A stretch of 64,000 bases of DNA from Multifurca ochricompacta. Its lineage: Eukaryota > Basidiomycota > Agaricomycetes > Russulales > Russulaceae. The translations under genes and the position numbers were made by a program. The notes below the pieces were generated by a model, which was not told the DNA's origin, searched no databases, and saw nothing but the letters and a program-made list of their open reading frames with translations. Positions 44,582 to 54,830 of this stretch are shown piece by piece. The number at the start of each line of letters is the position of its first letter. Position 1 is the stretch's first letter. Location: contig WTXG01000014.1 in NCBI GenBank assembly GCA_022496185.1, positions 415,265 through 479,264 on the forward strand, given 5' to 3'.

Positions 44582-45260
44582 GTCCCTGCAGTGCAGTTCA
44601 ATACAGGGAATCTATACTTTGCCACCTTCTTGGATGATTTAGCAGATACGCTCTAATTGTTCCAATGAAGTCCAAGGATCTGTTTACACCAGTTTTTAAT
44701 AAACTGAAGACATTACTTGAAAATAAATTTAATCATAAAATCAAGTGTCTTCATACAGATCATGGTGGTGAGTATGTGAACAAGGCACTGAAGGCAATGC
44801 TTGAAGATTTTGGCATAGAGCATAAACTTACAATGCTGTATAGTCCACAACAGAATGGAAGGGCCGAGAGGTTCAATAGAACCATTATGGAAAAAGGCAC
44901 TAGCATGCTGCATGATGCTGGCCTGTCTCTTGGTTTCTGGGAGTGTGCTGTTGAAACAGCATGTCATATATATAACAGAACTCCCATCCGTTCTAATAAG
45001 TGGAAAACTCCGCTTGAGCTTCTGGTTGGGAACAAGCCAGATGTCTCATATTTCAAGGTCTTTGGTTGCAAAGCCTATTATCATGTTCCAGAGGGCAAGT
45101 GGTGTAAATTAGATCCCAAAGCCAGGGAAGCCGTCTTTGTCGGATATGAGCCCACTTCTAAGGGCTATACACTTTGGGATAGTCATATCCAGTCTCTCAT
45201 TCTTCACGAGATGTTACATTTGATGAGAGATCCTTCCCATCCCGCTCTGTGAAGGACAAC
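44582..45260 (+). pseudogene. Cop2 integrase
   Basis: Core THTDHGGEYVN-like segment (HTDHGGEYVNKAL), YSPQQNGRAERFNRTIM, GFWECAVETACHIYNRTP, FKVFGCKAYYHVPEGK. Compared with Cop1, GKRRKLDP became GKWCKLDP by two CpG transitions. Confidence 0.82.
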
Positions 45261-47318
45261 AGAGCAGATAAATCAATAGAGCAACCTAGTCAAGGTGGCT
45301 CATTTAATTACCTGGTGGCAATGTCCAGCCACCACCAGCAACTGCTACACATGTTCCTGAGGCTCCTCAAGAAGAGGAAGACCTGGAAGAGGAACAGGAG
45401 GACATTGTACCTCCTCAATTACCACCACAGCCTACCACACCCACACATAATGTAGACACCACACAACCTCAGACTATATATCAGACTCCTCCATCACAAG
45501 TCATGGAACCATCCTCCCCTCCCAAAAGAACCCGTGCAATCAGAAAATCAGAAAGGATTGCAGGCAGACTTCCTCAACCTAATTTTCAGAGGACAAGTCC
45601 ATGCTCTGAACGATGAGATAGGGCAATCCAAGAAGATCTAGACTTGGATACTGCATGCCCAATCGGAATCGTCATCTGAATCCTCGCTTCTACAACGAGG
45701 ATAATGCAGAGTTTGTGCAGGGTTCTTCCAGACTTGGTCAGATGGATCTACTCAATGCTGCAGGATCGCCCTATAGGGATCCTCTCACTTTCAAAGAAGC
45801 AATGGAGTCTGATAATGCCAGTGATTGGCTTGAGGCATGTCAATATGAAATTGATGCCTTAGAAAAACTTAAAGTGTGGTGCCTTGAAGACCTTCCAGAA
45901 GGTAGAAAGGCTGTAAAGTCCAATGGGTCTTTAAATTGAAAGCAGATGGACACTTTTGTGCTAGGCTAGTAGCAAAAGGGTTCACCCAAATAGAGGGGGT
46001 GGACTTCGACGAAACTTTCTCCCCAGTCGCCAGATTTGAGTCTCTTAGACTATTGTTAGCGTTGGCCGTGCTTGAGGATTGGGAAATCCACCAAATGGAT
46101 GTCAAATCAGCATTCCTACATGGCAACTGGATGAGGAGATTTATATGGAGCAACCTGTTGGTTTCGTTGTTGCTGGACAAGAGTCCAAAGTTTGTAGGCT
46201 GCAGAAGGCTCTGTATGGCCTCAAACAAGCTTCCCGAGCATGGAACTTACAATTCCATGCAGTTCTCAATGAACTGAGCTTTACTTGGACGTACTCTGAT
46301 GCAGGAGTATATGTGTATCATCACCAAGAGGGGGATGGTTCACTTTTGTCATTTTATATGTTGATGACATCACTATACTTGGGTCCTCCACTAAGAAGAT
46401 TCAATGGCTGAAGGACTCTCTATCTAGCTGATATGAGATGACCATCTTGGTGAAATCCAGTCCTACCTTGGAGTTAACATCACCAGGGATTGTCCTAACA
46501 AGACACTGGATATCGACCAGACAGCCTATGTATCCTCAATAGTTGAGAGGTTTGGAATGGGGGATTCCAACCCTGTATATACTCCTCTACCCTCTGGTGT
46601 GGATGTTCATTTGGTCAAGTTTGAAGACCAGGCATCTACCTCTGATATTAAGAGGTATCAGCAGTTAATGGGGTCTCTGCTTTGGGTGCAGATTGGAAGC
46701 AGACCTGACATTAGTTTCGCTGTTGCACGCCTTAGCCAATTTGCTTCCAACCCTTCCCAGCAGCACATGTGACTAGCAAAGTATGTCTTAGCCTATCTAA
46801 ACACTACAAAAGACTACAAGTTGCGCTATTCTGGAGGGAATGGTGAAGTTGGCCTTCATGGCTTTGGGGATTCCTCATGGGGAGATCAAGAGGACCACCA
46901 CTCCACCTCTGGCTATGTCTTTTTCCTTGCTAATGGAGCCATTAGCTGGTGTTCCAGAAAGCAAAAGATGGTAGCACAGTCCACCACTGAAGCCGAGTAT
47001 ATGAGCCTTGCTGAGGCTTCAAATCAGGCAGTGTGGTATAGGACGTTCATGCAGGAATTGGGATATGAAGTTAGTTCACCCATACAACTGCATTGTGACA
47101 ACAAGGGTGCAGTAGATCTTGCATTAAACCCTGTCACAGGAAGGCGATCAAAGCACATACCAATTAAGTACCATGCCATTAGGGAGTATGTAGAATCACA
47201 CCAGATTGACTTGGTGCAAACTCCCACTGGAGAGATGCTGGCAGATGGCCTCACAAAGTCTCTGCCCAGATCATCTTTTGATCTCATGGTAACTGGATTT
47301 GGACTAGTGCTGGAATGA
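45261..47318 (+). pseudogene. Cop2 RT/RNase H with three CGA-to-TGA stops
   Basis: Colinear with the intact Cop1 RT. In-frame TGAs at 45614-45616, 46429-46431 and 46770-46772 all fall where Cop1 has a CGA Arg codon. Further frameshifts lie near 45920, 46130 and 46350. The RNase H domain from 46821 remains open (GFGDSSWGDQED, TTEAEYMSLAEA). Polyprotein is dead. Confidence 0.88.
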
Positions 47319-47577
47319 AGAAGCTGGAATCTGGAGACTTTGTACACCAGTTTCACTTTCCCACCATGCAACATGAGCATGTTCTCAACCTCGAGAGTGA
47401 CGCAAGTGGTGTGAGTCTGCATAAGCAAATCTACAACTTGCATGCAAAACTCACAACCTGCACTTGAGAGTTAGAGAAGTTGGATCTCTGGCTGGTGACA
47501 TGTTGGTTCAATTATGAACAGCAGTGTGCTCATTTAATTCATTTCCATCAATGATCGATGCCTTCACCATGGAGGGA

Positions 47578-47976
47578 TGTTGACACAGGACATGTCTGGA
47601 GATACTTCAGGCATCTGAGGATTGCTTTAGCTGTAGATAAGATTAGATTAGGTTCCGGAGTTTCGGACTTTTTACGATATCTTTATTACATTTGTTTCTC
47701 ACCTTACTCAGCTGATTAGTGATGTCCTTAGTAATGCGCAGTAAGCACGTGATATCTCTTTGGCCAATGGCCTTTATCCCTCTTTGTTTATTGTCCGGCA
47801 CTTGTGGACTTATTCCCAGTGTGCACAGACCAGTTCCCCTGGCCCCTATGGGTATATAAGGGTCTCTGTTTCATCTCTTTCACTTCAGAGTTCTTCTACC
47901 TCTGAAGTACTACTTGTTTTATAGCCTAACTGCTACTAACCACAGTTAGTATAACCAGCAGCATGATTGTTTGACA
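47578..47976 (+). repeat. Cop2 3' LTR
   Basis: 399 bp, preceded by the polypurine stretch CATGGAGGGA. Confidence 0.92.
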
Positions 47977-47984
47977 TTGCTAAC

Positions 47985-48095
47985 CCAGCATCTGCATGGA
48001 TAAGATGGAGCACTTGAGCTCACTCTGCATTAATGCCATTGTCCTCCTGAGGGCATCCGTTACGTCTCCCTGAGCTTGCATCACTGCATCCTCCC
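47985..48095 (-). pseudogene. SEC20: SEC20-like exon upstream of Cop2
   Basis: Minus strand: EDAVMQAQGDVTDALRRTMA, LMQSELK and SILSMQML, the SNARE-like helix of Sec20-type proteins. The donor GTTAGC just before the Cop2 target site and the acceptor at 34584 join CTG-G to AG-GCA in frame, so Cop2 lies in this intron. Confidence 0.6.
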
Positions 48096-48139
48096 TACAT
48101 TTGAATGAGAGAAGGATCAGAAGCACAAGGTTCTGTGAC

Positions 48140-48268
48140 ATATGTAGTCTTCCCTTCAGAGGTCTTTGTCTGATTCATTACAGACGAGCACAGTAATTCC
48201 TCCCTATTCGAGGAAGCCTTGGAGTTGATGGCTCATTTCGAAGTGAGCAAAGCTGCCTGCATATCTTT
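48140..48268 (-). pseudogene. SEC20: SEC20-like upstream exon, truncated, with TGA
   Basis: Minus strand reads KDMQAALLTSK, stop, AINSKASSNREELL. The TGA is at about 48237-48239 where an Arg (CGA) would fit. The exon is cut at 48269 by another element; the N terminus is not in view. Confidence 0.5.
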
Positions 48269-49132
48269 TAGGGCTGTGCACCATACCTGTACCTCATGGT
48301 ATGGATGGGTCCATAGTACAGTTGCCATACCCATGCCATACCAAGCTCAAGTCAATGTTGAGATGGATGGTGGATGGGTACAGAAAACGCCATCCAAACC
48401 ATCAAAAAAATGGCCGTCAATGGCATTAGATGGCATGGACAGCATTGACTGAATGGGCTTTAATCTTATCATTAAGCCACCAAAACTCCCCCACTATAGT
48501 AGTATCTTTACCTATTTAGATAGCAGATAAGTGTTAGCTAAATATGGTAAAGATAAGAGATAAGATAAACTAACTAATACTCCAGTTTATGTGGTCAAAA
48601 CTGAAGTGAATGCATACAAAGTAGCAACATTTTATACTGTTCAGAGGAGCATGATAATAAGTAGAATAAATATAGTTATTTAAATGTGACAAGACAGAAG
48701 GAATGTGTTGTGCATGCAATGTCTCTGAATCATTATCTGACACTTTAGATTATCTTATCATAATTATAAGATCAGGAGCCCCAACAATCCTGTCACTACT
48801 GGCCCATCTCAACAGCAGGTATGCTTCCATTTTTCAAGAAGTAGCTATTATTAAAATTTAATCCAAAGAACAAGGACAATGCTCAATTTTCTGTTGACTG
48901 CTGGGAAATGAGGGTGAGATTGCTGCATCAAGGAGGCCCCAAGATGCAATGAATAGATCCTCCATCCATGTGGTGGAGTCTTACAGCTTTGTCTTACCAT
49001 GACATATCAGCCCACCCAAGGACCAGATGGTCGATTTCCTGGACATTTTTGGCATCCCAGACTGCTTGAAAGCCATCCTGAGGGTGCACATGTTATGCAA
49101 GTTGACCTTCTTAGATTTAGATAAGACAAGAA
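48269..49132. mobile_element. probable further hAT-like element, one end only
   Basis: Starts TAGGGCTGTGCACC exactly where the SEC20-like exon breaks off. Then come an ATGGATGG-rich segment and AT-rich sequence without a gene. No matching opposite terminus is visible before Gyp3 begins, so the right end may lie outside the window. Confidence 0.4.
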
Positions 49133-49729
49133 TGTTATGAACCCCTGCTACGTTGTCTCATTCCTTTTTCCTTCTCATGTGATGTACTATTTGGCTCTAT
49201 TTGTCCCTGTTGATCATGTTTATGACTCTCTTTGTACTTGTTTGTTTCTTATCTTTGACCTGGGCTGTGCTTATCTCTGACTCATATTTTACATATGAAC
49301 TCTTACATATTTTCCCACCAGAATTGTGACTATACCAGATCCATCTATGTATATTCTCACCTGGCCCACCCTTGCTCTGTTTCCCCATTTGACTAGATCA
49401 TGACTTTGTTGATACATCAAGTATGCTACTCTGATTCAGACTCCAACTTCTATTACATATATAAGGCCTGTCTAGATAGCCTGTATACCTTAGACTTGAC
49501 TTCTTAATTGACTTGGTGCATTACCTTCTGGGTGATCTCTAAGAACCAACTCTTGAATCATCTCAGTGCTTCTGGCACTCTTCTGCTCACCAGCACTAAG
49601 GGATTAGCTCCTTGGTGTTGACTTCTCATCCAACCTCTGTACACTTGAAAGACAGTGTACACCTGACTTTGTAGTTTTGCTATGTGACTCCATCACATGT
49701 CATGCTGAATGCCCACACCAGGCATTACA
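49133..49729 (+). repeat. Gyp3 5' LTR
   Basis: 597 bp, TG...CA ends; TATATAAGGCC-like promoter at about 49456. Followed by TTAAGTCAAGTCTCCCTCAC and the gag ATG. Confidence 0.85.
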
Positions 49730-49750
49730 TTAAGTCAAGTCTCCCTCACC

Positions 49751-51055
49751 ATGGCTTCATCCAGTCAAAGCCAGACTTTGCACAATGAAGAACTTATTGA
49801 CTGCTGAGACAAGGATAATCTTTCACAACAAGTCCTTGGCTCTGCTGTCTGGAAAGACTTTGAAACTGAGTTTGGATACTATGTCTATCATGATGACCAG
49901 TACCAGCCAGTTGAATACAACAAACAGAAATGGGTCTGGTACTGTATCTGTTACTCTAGAAGCCATCATTCCTGGGTCACCACAGGACCTGCCCCACCAG
50001 AGTACGGCTTAGGACCTTGGAGAGAGAATCCTCCAGCCATTGTCACAGATTCAGAAACTGAAGAATATATCAAAGAAAGCAGCAAAGACACACAGGTCAT
50101 AGCCACCAGTTTTACAGCTCTGACAGTTGCACCTGAGAGTACCATGTTCAGAACATCTGCTTTGGTCTCTCCCCAGATTACACGGCAAACCTCAGACACC
50201 CAACCATCACCCATCCAATCATGTCCACCATTGCTGCACAGTTACCCAACCCCACTCCAGTTGTCCCAGCACCAAACCTCCCCCCCATCAGGATGCCTTA
50301 TGGGAGTCCTGCCGACCACATTCACTGGTGATCGTTCTCAGAGTAAAAAGTTCATGCTCAAGTTTGAGATGTTCAAAAACTTCAATCATGATGTCCTGCA
50401 GATAGTGAACCCCTTCCAGTGCACCAACCTTTTCCTCTCACTCATCAGAGGAGATGCTGTAGATGACTGGACAATGGAGCAGATAGAATGGCTGAATGAT
50501 AGGATTACAGCTGGAACCAGAACCATGGATGAGGATCTGTGGGATATAGTGGCACAAAGATTTAAAGATGCCTTCACAGATGGACAGGCCAAGCAGAAGG
50601 CTGCCAGAGAACTAAAAACTTTGAAAATGGAGAGAGGCGACTTGGATGGATATGTAGCCAAGTTCTGCAATCTGGCCAAGAGAGCAGGATACAATGTGAA
50701 TGAGGAAGCCACACTGGACCTCTTCTCCCAGGGATTACCCAACCCCCTGGTAAAGAACATTATTCAATTCCATCACCCTGAGTCGTGGAGCCAATGGACA
50801 AATGCTGCTAGGAGACAGCAGCAGGATTATCTGGATTTCCAGACATGCTTCAGTGTAGATACAAAGAAAGGCAAAACCCGTGACCAGTGGAAGGCGGCAT
50901 TTGGAGTAAAACCCATGACCCCACAAGACCCCAATGCTATGGACACATCAGCAGATCATACCAAAGCCTGTGCAGCACTCACCAATGAAGAGAAGAAGTC
51001 CCTTATGAAAGAAGGGTGCTGCTTTCACTGCCAGGCCCAAGGGCACATGTCATGA
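49751..51055 (+). pseudogene. Gyp3 gag
   Basis: ATG at 49751 (MASSSQSQTLHNEEL) with a TGA after 18 codons. The gag proper is open at 50144-51055 (KKFMLKFEMFKNFNHDV, FTDGQAKQKAARELK, NPLVKNIIQFHHPE) and ends in a CCHC knuckle CFHCQAQGHMS with a stop where the last Cys segment begins. In Gyp2 the corresponding position continues RDCPKKG, so an Arg codon was again lost to TGA. Confidence 0.82.
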
Positions 51056-51390
51056 TTCTGCCCAAAGAAAACAGTTTGTGCCACTGAGGCTACAGTAGCA
51101 ACCACCTCCACCACCCCTGTATTGATGCCACCTGTGCGGAACCTGCCCACTGCCCCAAAGACAAAAGAACAAAAGGCTGAGGCCATTTGGGAACATATGA
51201 TGAATGAAGATGAGACAGTTCACGCCTTGTTGGTTGATAAAGCCTTTGGCCACAAGGATTTTTGATTGGCTCGACCCCATCAGCCTGGGCAAGAGCACTC
51301 CATGTAACTTCTGTGTATACTAGTTGTTTCAAGTCTTTAAAAATACCAGTACACTTTGAAACCAAACAGAAGATGGCCAACAGATGAATT

Positions 51391-51786
51391 TTGATCAATT
51401 CAGGAGCAACTGACAACTTTATCAGTCAAAGGCTCCAGAGGACATTAGGATTGGGGACACAGTTACTTCCCCAGGAGAAAAACATTTGGAATATAGACAG
51501 GATGGCTAACAAAGCCAGGAAAATCACGCATTGCTGTGATTTGGAAGTGCAGGTCAGGGAGCGGACTAAACAACTCTGTTTCCTCATCACAGACCTGGGA
51601 GATGAAGACATGGTTTTGGGGTATCCATGGCTGGCTGCATTCGAACCAAAAATTAACTGGGCAAAGGCAACAATGGACAAAGAATTCTACCTGGTCCTCA
51701 TTACATCTTTGGGGTATGACTATGCTGCACAACACCCTCTGACCCATGCTATTGTCATGGGATCGGCTGTCACCTGGAGTGATGTA
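51391..51786 (+). pseudogene. Gyp3 protease region
   Basis: Retropepsin motif INSGATDNFIS (Asn replaces the catalytic Asp), then LLPQEKNIWNIDR and MVLGYPWLAAFEPKINW. The stop is created by mhAT copy 2. Confidence 0.8.
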
Positions 51787-52135
51787 TAGTGATTGGCAGG
51801 GGTAACCCTGGGGTATCCTCGTTGGTACCCGTACCTGTACCCGTACCCGTAATGACAGGTACAGGTAACCTGCGGGTTACCCGCGGGTCACCCGTGAAAA
51901 CGCATGCAAGTTCTTTACTTGCATCGCACATTTCGGATACCCGGCCCGGGCCTTCCTGGACCAATAAGATACACAACACGTTCATTTGTGGCTGCTTAAG
52001 ATCCCTCAATGACTCTTATTTTATGTTCAGAAGATTAAGATAATTCATTATTCCATTTTTATTTTATTATTCTGCTTTCAATTTTATACAAGCACAACTA
52101 AAATACAGTATACAGAGATGATTAGATAGGATGTT

Positions 52136-52713
52136 TGTTACGTCCGGTGTGAGACGTTCTGCACGACTTGTGTGACAGCGTTGTACGTATGTTCAGATAA
52201 GAGGTCAATAAGGCCTCTTGGAGTTTAAGATGAATGAGTCAAAGTCAACGGGGCTGTTCCCGAGTGACAATGTTGAGCGGAAAGTGCCAAAAGCACTGAG
52301 ATGGTCGAGTCAAAGGTTTCAAGGGGAAGTCCAGAAGACAAACACCGATGTATTCAATAAGTCGAGTCTGAGGTCTACAAGGTAGTTACAGTGGACTTAT
52401 ATACGTAATCGAATGGGCGTCTATAGATAAGATAATGGAGTCAGGTGGGCCCGAATATACGAAAGTGGAGGGCGTAAAGCCTGGCTTCTGATAGGGGATT
52501 AAGTAAGTGTCCGGTCGTAAAGATAAGGGATAGGATAAGAGTCCAAACACAAGTACAGTAACACAAACATAGACAAAGGCAATCACGGGGAAGGGAGCAG
52601 GGCACGTGAAGGATCCCACGATGGAGACGTGATCTGATAATGTAAAGTAGGCGGCAAGGAGGGGTCGTCGTTAGGTAGGAGAAAGAAAGTCGGAAGAGAC
52701 GGGGTTCGTAACA
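52136..52713 (-). repeat. Gyp2 3' LTR
   Basis: 578 bp, TG...CA. Contains the conserved GTTGAGCGGAAAGTGCC and CACCGATGTATTCAATAAG blocks of the family. Confidence 0.94.
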
Positions 52714-52744
52714 TCACCCCCTCTTCTGGTTCTAGCAGACCCGG

Positions 52745-54028
52745 CTAGAAACGACTCGTACCGTCATCATCCTGTATCAACTCCAAGTAATCGTCGGCTA
52801 CATTACGGTCATCCATCGTATAATTTTCCTTGTCCGAGTCCTGCGGACATTGGTGGATACGAAGGAACCCATACGGACCGCACTGACCACATAGGCGGCA
52901 CACGTCGTGGATCGGGCAGTCCAACTCGCGGTGTCCTGAGTTATGGCGGAGGCACTTGCCGCACCATCCCGACGGATTGACGATCGTCGGGGCAACTCCT
53001 ACACGGCGGAAGATGCAGAAGCGGCTCCAATGGAGGTTGCTGCGACAATGCCGACACCACTTGCGGTTCAGAGGGCAGTTCCAGCTGATGTGATACTTGC
53101 TATCACATCGCCAGCACGTCTCTCCACGAGGGTTCTCATGCATGCGCGGCATCTCGAACCGGTTCGGCAGCAACACAGGAGCAGCCCCCAATGATCGTGG
53201 GGGTAGGGGTCGAGCATATGTATCGGCGTACCTCTCGGCAATCGTCTGGTAGGCGTCTCCTATCTCCAGCCTCTTCCTGATCTCCACCAACTCCTGTTCC
53301 ACTTGGAACATCCCGTTCGTCAGCCTTGCCATCATCTTCGCATGCTCTTTATACTGTCTGTTAAGCGTTGTGCGCAATGTCAAGTTCTTCCACAGTCTCA
53401 TTACCTCGGCTTTGAGACGCGGAAGGCACATGTCGTTGAGCACCTCGTCGATGGCAAAAGCGCGGGAGTCTTCAGCAGCCAGATGTCCAAGCTGCTCGTC
53501 AGTCAGGGTGTGGTGAAGACGTCCTGTATACCTTTCCTCTAAATAGACTGGGGCCCCATAGACGGGGCCATCTTTCTTTATACACCCAGCGACATCCATT
53601 CCTCCATTGGTATAGAATATGTATTTGGCAATGGCAGTGGTCCCGTCTGCCATGGTGATCTCGAGAGGGAAATAGGTCGAAGAGTTGGGGTTATTGGCAA
53701 AGAAGGGGAATTCGGGCACCTCGTCATCCAACTCCATGCCTAGCAGATCGTTCGGGTGCGGCTCTTCGCTGTGCTTGAAATCATCATTCGGGTTGGGGGA
53801 CTGGTTTTTGACCCGGGTTTCGGCAGCTTCGTAGTCGATCGGGGAGGAGGGACGTGTGGAGGGATGAGCAGAAGGGAAGTTCTCAACCACTACAGTGGTG
53901 GCGGTGAAGGCATCGACGGCAGCGTTGGCAGCGACAAAAGACATGATGGATTGGATAGTGTTAGAACGTTGCTGGGGGAGCATGTACTGAAGAAATGGAT
54001 GGGACTCCGGGGCATTTCTTTTAAGCAT
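52745..54028 (-). CDS. Gyp2 ORF3: intact 427-aa multi-zinc-knuckle protein
   Basis: Open for 427 codons, downstream of the chromodomain and just before the 3' LTR. Its ATG (54026-54028) overlaps the pol stop by 8 nt (ATGCTTAA), in another frame. Residues 1-95 are low-complexity and acidic; 100-200 hold PFFANNPNSSTYFPLEI and GPVYGAPVYLEE; 200-285 are helical with AEVMRLWKNLTLRTTLN. Residues 310-400 hold four Cys/His clusters: CWRCDSKYHISWNC and CRHCRSNLHWSRFC (both CX2CX4HX4C), CGKCLRHNSGHRELDC (CX2CX6HX4C) and CRLCGQCGPYGF...HQC. The C terminus is acidic. CX2CX4HX4C is the gag nucleocapsid knuckle, so nucleic-acid binding is likely. I do not know a described homologue. Expression could use reinitiation at the overlap. 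Confidence 0.8.
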   Translation of the reverse strand: MLKRNAPESHPFLQYMLPQQRSNTIQSIMSFVAANAAVDAFTATTVVVENFPSAHPSTRPSSPIDYEAAETRVKNQSPNPNDDFKHSEEPHPNDLLGMELDDEVPEFPFFANNPNSSTYFPLEITMADGTTAIAKYIFYTNGGMDVAGCIKKDGPVYGAPVYLEERYTGRLHHTLTDEQLGHLAAEDSRAFAIDEVLNDMCLPRLKAEVMRLWKNLTLRTTLNRQYKEHAKMMARLTNGMFQVEQELVEIRKRLEIGDAYQTIAERYADTYARPLPPRSLGAAPVLLPNRFEMPRMHENPRGETCWRCDSKYHISWNCPLNRKWCRHCRSNLHWSRFCIFRRVGVAPTIVNPSGWCGKCLRHNSGHRELDCPIHDVCRLCGQCGPYGFLRIHQCPQDSDKENYTMDDRNVADDYLELIQDDDGTSRF

Positions 54029-54235
54029 TCCTAGGCGCTTCTGGATGCCGAATGTGGAACTCCGAGATAAGGGTCGGAGCAGAGATATCCCCGGCGGGTT
54101 CCCACGAATTGTCAGAGTCTGGGAATCCCTTCCACTTGATTAGGTAATGTAGTTTGCGCCCTCGGCCTTGTCGCTTGGAGTCTAGAACGCGCTCCACTTC
54201 CCATTCTTCTTCGCCATCGATAAGGTCAGGCGGGG
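54021..54235 (-). CDS. Gyp2 chromodomain
   Basis: C-terminal end of pol: GEEEWEVERVLDSK, KLHYLIKWKGFPDSDNSWEP and the final acidic/hydrophobic strand LISEFHIRHPEAP. Stop at 54021-54023. Severed from integrase by the solo LTR 54236-54825. Confidence 0.9.
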
Positions 54236-54825
54236 TGTTACGAACAGGGCCCAGCAGCCCTATTTTCTTTACTCTTCCCAACCGAGACCCTACTCGCCCG
54301 CCGACCCTTCACTTCCTCATTACGTCTCCCTCCTGGGACCCCTCACATGCATTACTTCCATCCCCGTGACCGATGTCTGGGCTTGTGTATCCACTGTTTG
54401 CCTATGTTTACCTCTCTCTTATCTCTTATCTTCTTATCTGTACGACCGGACATTTACTTAATCCCCTATCAGAAGCCAGGCTTTACGCCATCCGCTTTCG
54501 TATCTTTGGGCCCACCTGACTCCGATATCTTTATCTATAGACGCCCGTTTCCTTACGTATATAAGTCCGTCTTAGCTACGCTGTAGACCTTAGACTCGAC
54601 TTCTTGAATACATCGGTGTTCGTCTTTAGGACTTCCCTTTGAATCCCTGACTCGCTCGTCTCAAGTGCTTTCGGCACTCTCCACTCAACATCGTCTTAGG
54701 GAACAGCCCCTTTGACTTTGACTCGTCCCTCTAAAACTCCAAGAGGTCTTGTTGACCTCTTATCTGAAACCCTTGACCAACGCTGTCGCACAAGTCGTGC
54801 GGAACGTCCCACACCGGACGTAACA
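54236..54825 (+). repeat. solo LTR (Gyp2 family) inside Gyp2 pol, TSD CGGGG
   Basis: 590 bp, opposite to the host element; CGGGG on both sides (54231-54235 and 54826-54830). It separates NFPRPP of the integrase tail from PDLIDGEEE of the chromodomain. Confidence 0.94.
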
Positions 54826-54830
54826 CGGGG

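Larger units (their letters stand above)
34640..47976 (+). mobile_element. Cop2, Ty1/copia element split by Cop1 and a solo LTR
   Basis: LTRs 34640-35038 and 47578-47976 (399 bp each, TGTTGACACAGG...GTTTGACA). TSD is TCGCT on the left (34635-34639) and TTGCT on the right (47977-47981), a CpG transition. Coding order gag, protease, integrase, RT, RNase H on the plus strand. Inside are the solo LTR 35239-35739 (5' UTR) and the whole of Cop1 (36836-43356, in gag). LTRs differ at three sites, all CpG. Confidence 0.92.

Noticed and set aside
50127..50405. Alternative plus-strand ORF in Gyp3
   Set aside because: Another frame of Gyp3 gag.
53756..54034. Gly-rich plus-strand ORF opposite Gyp2 ORF3
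   Set aside because: Antisense of the low-complexity N terminus of ORF3, no motif.
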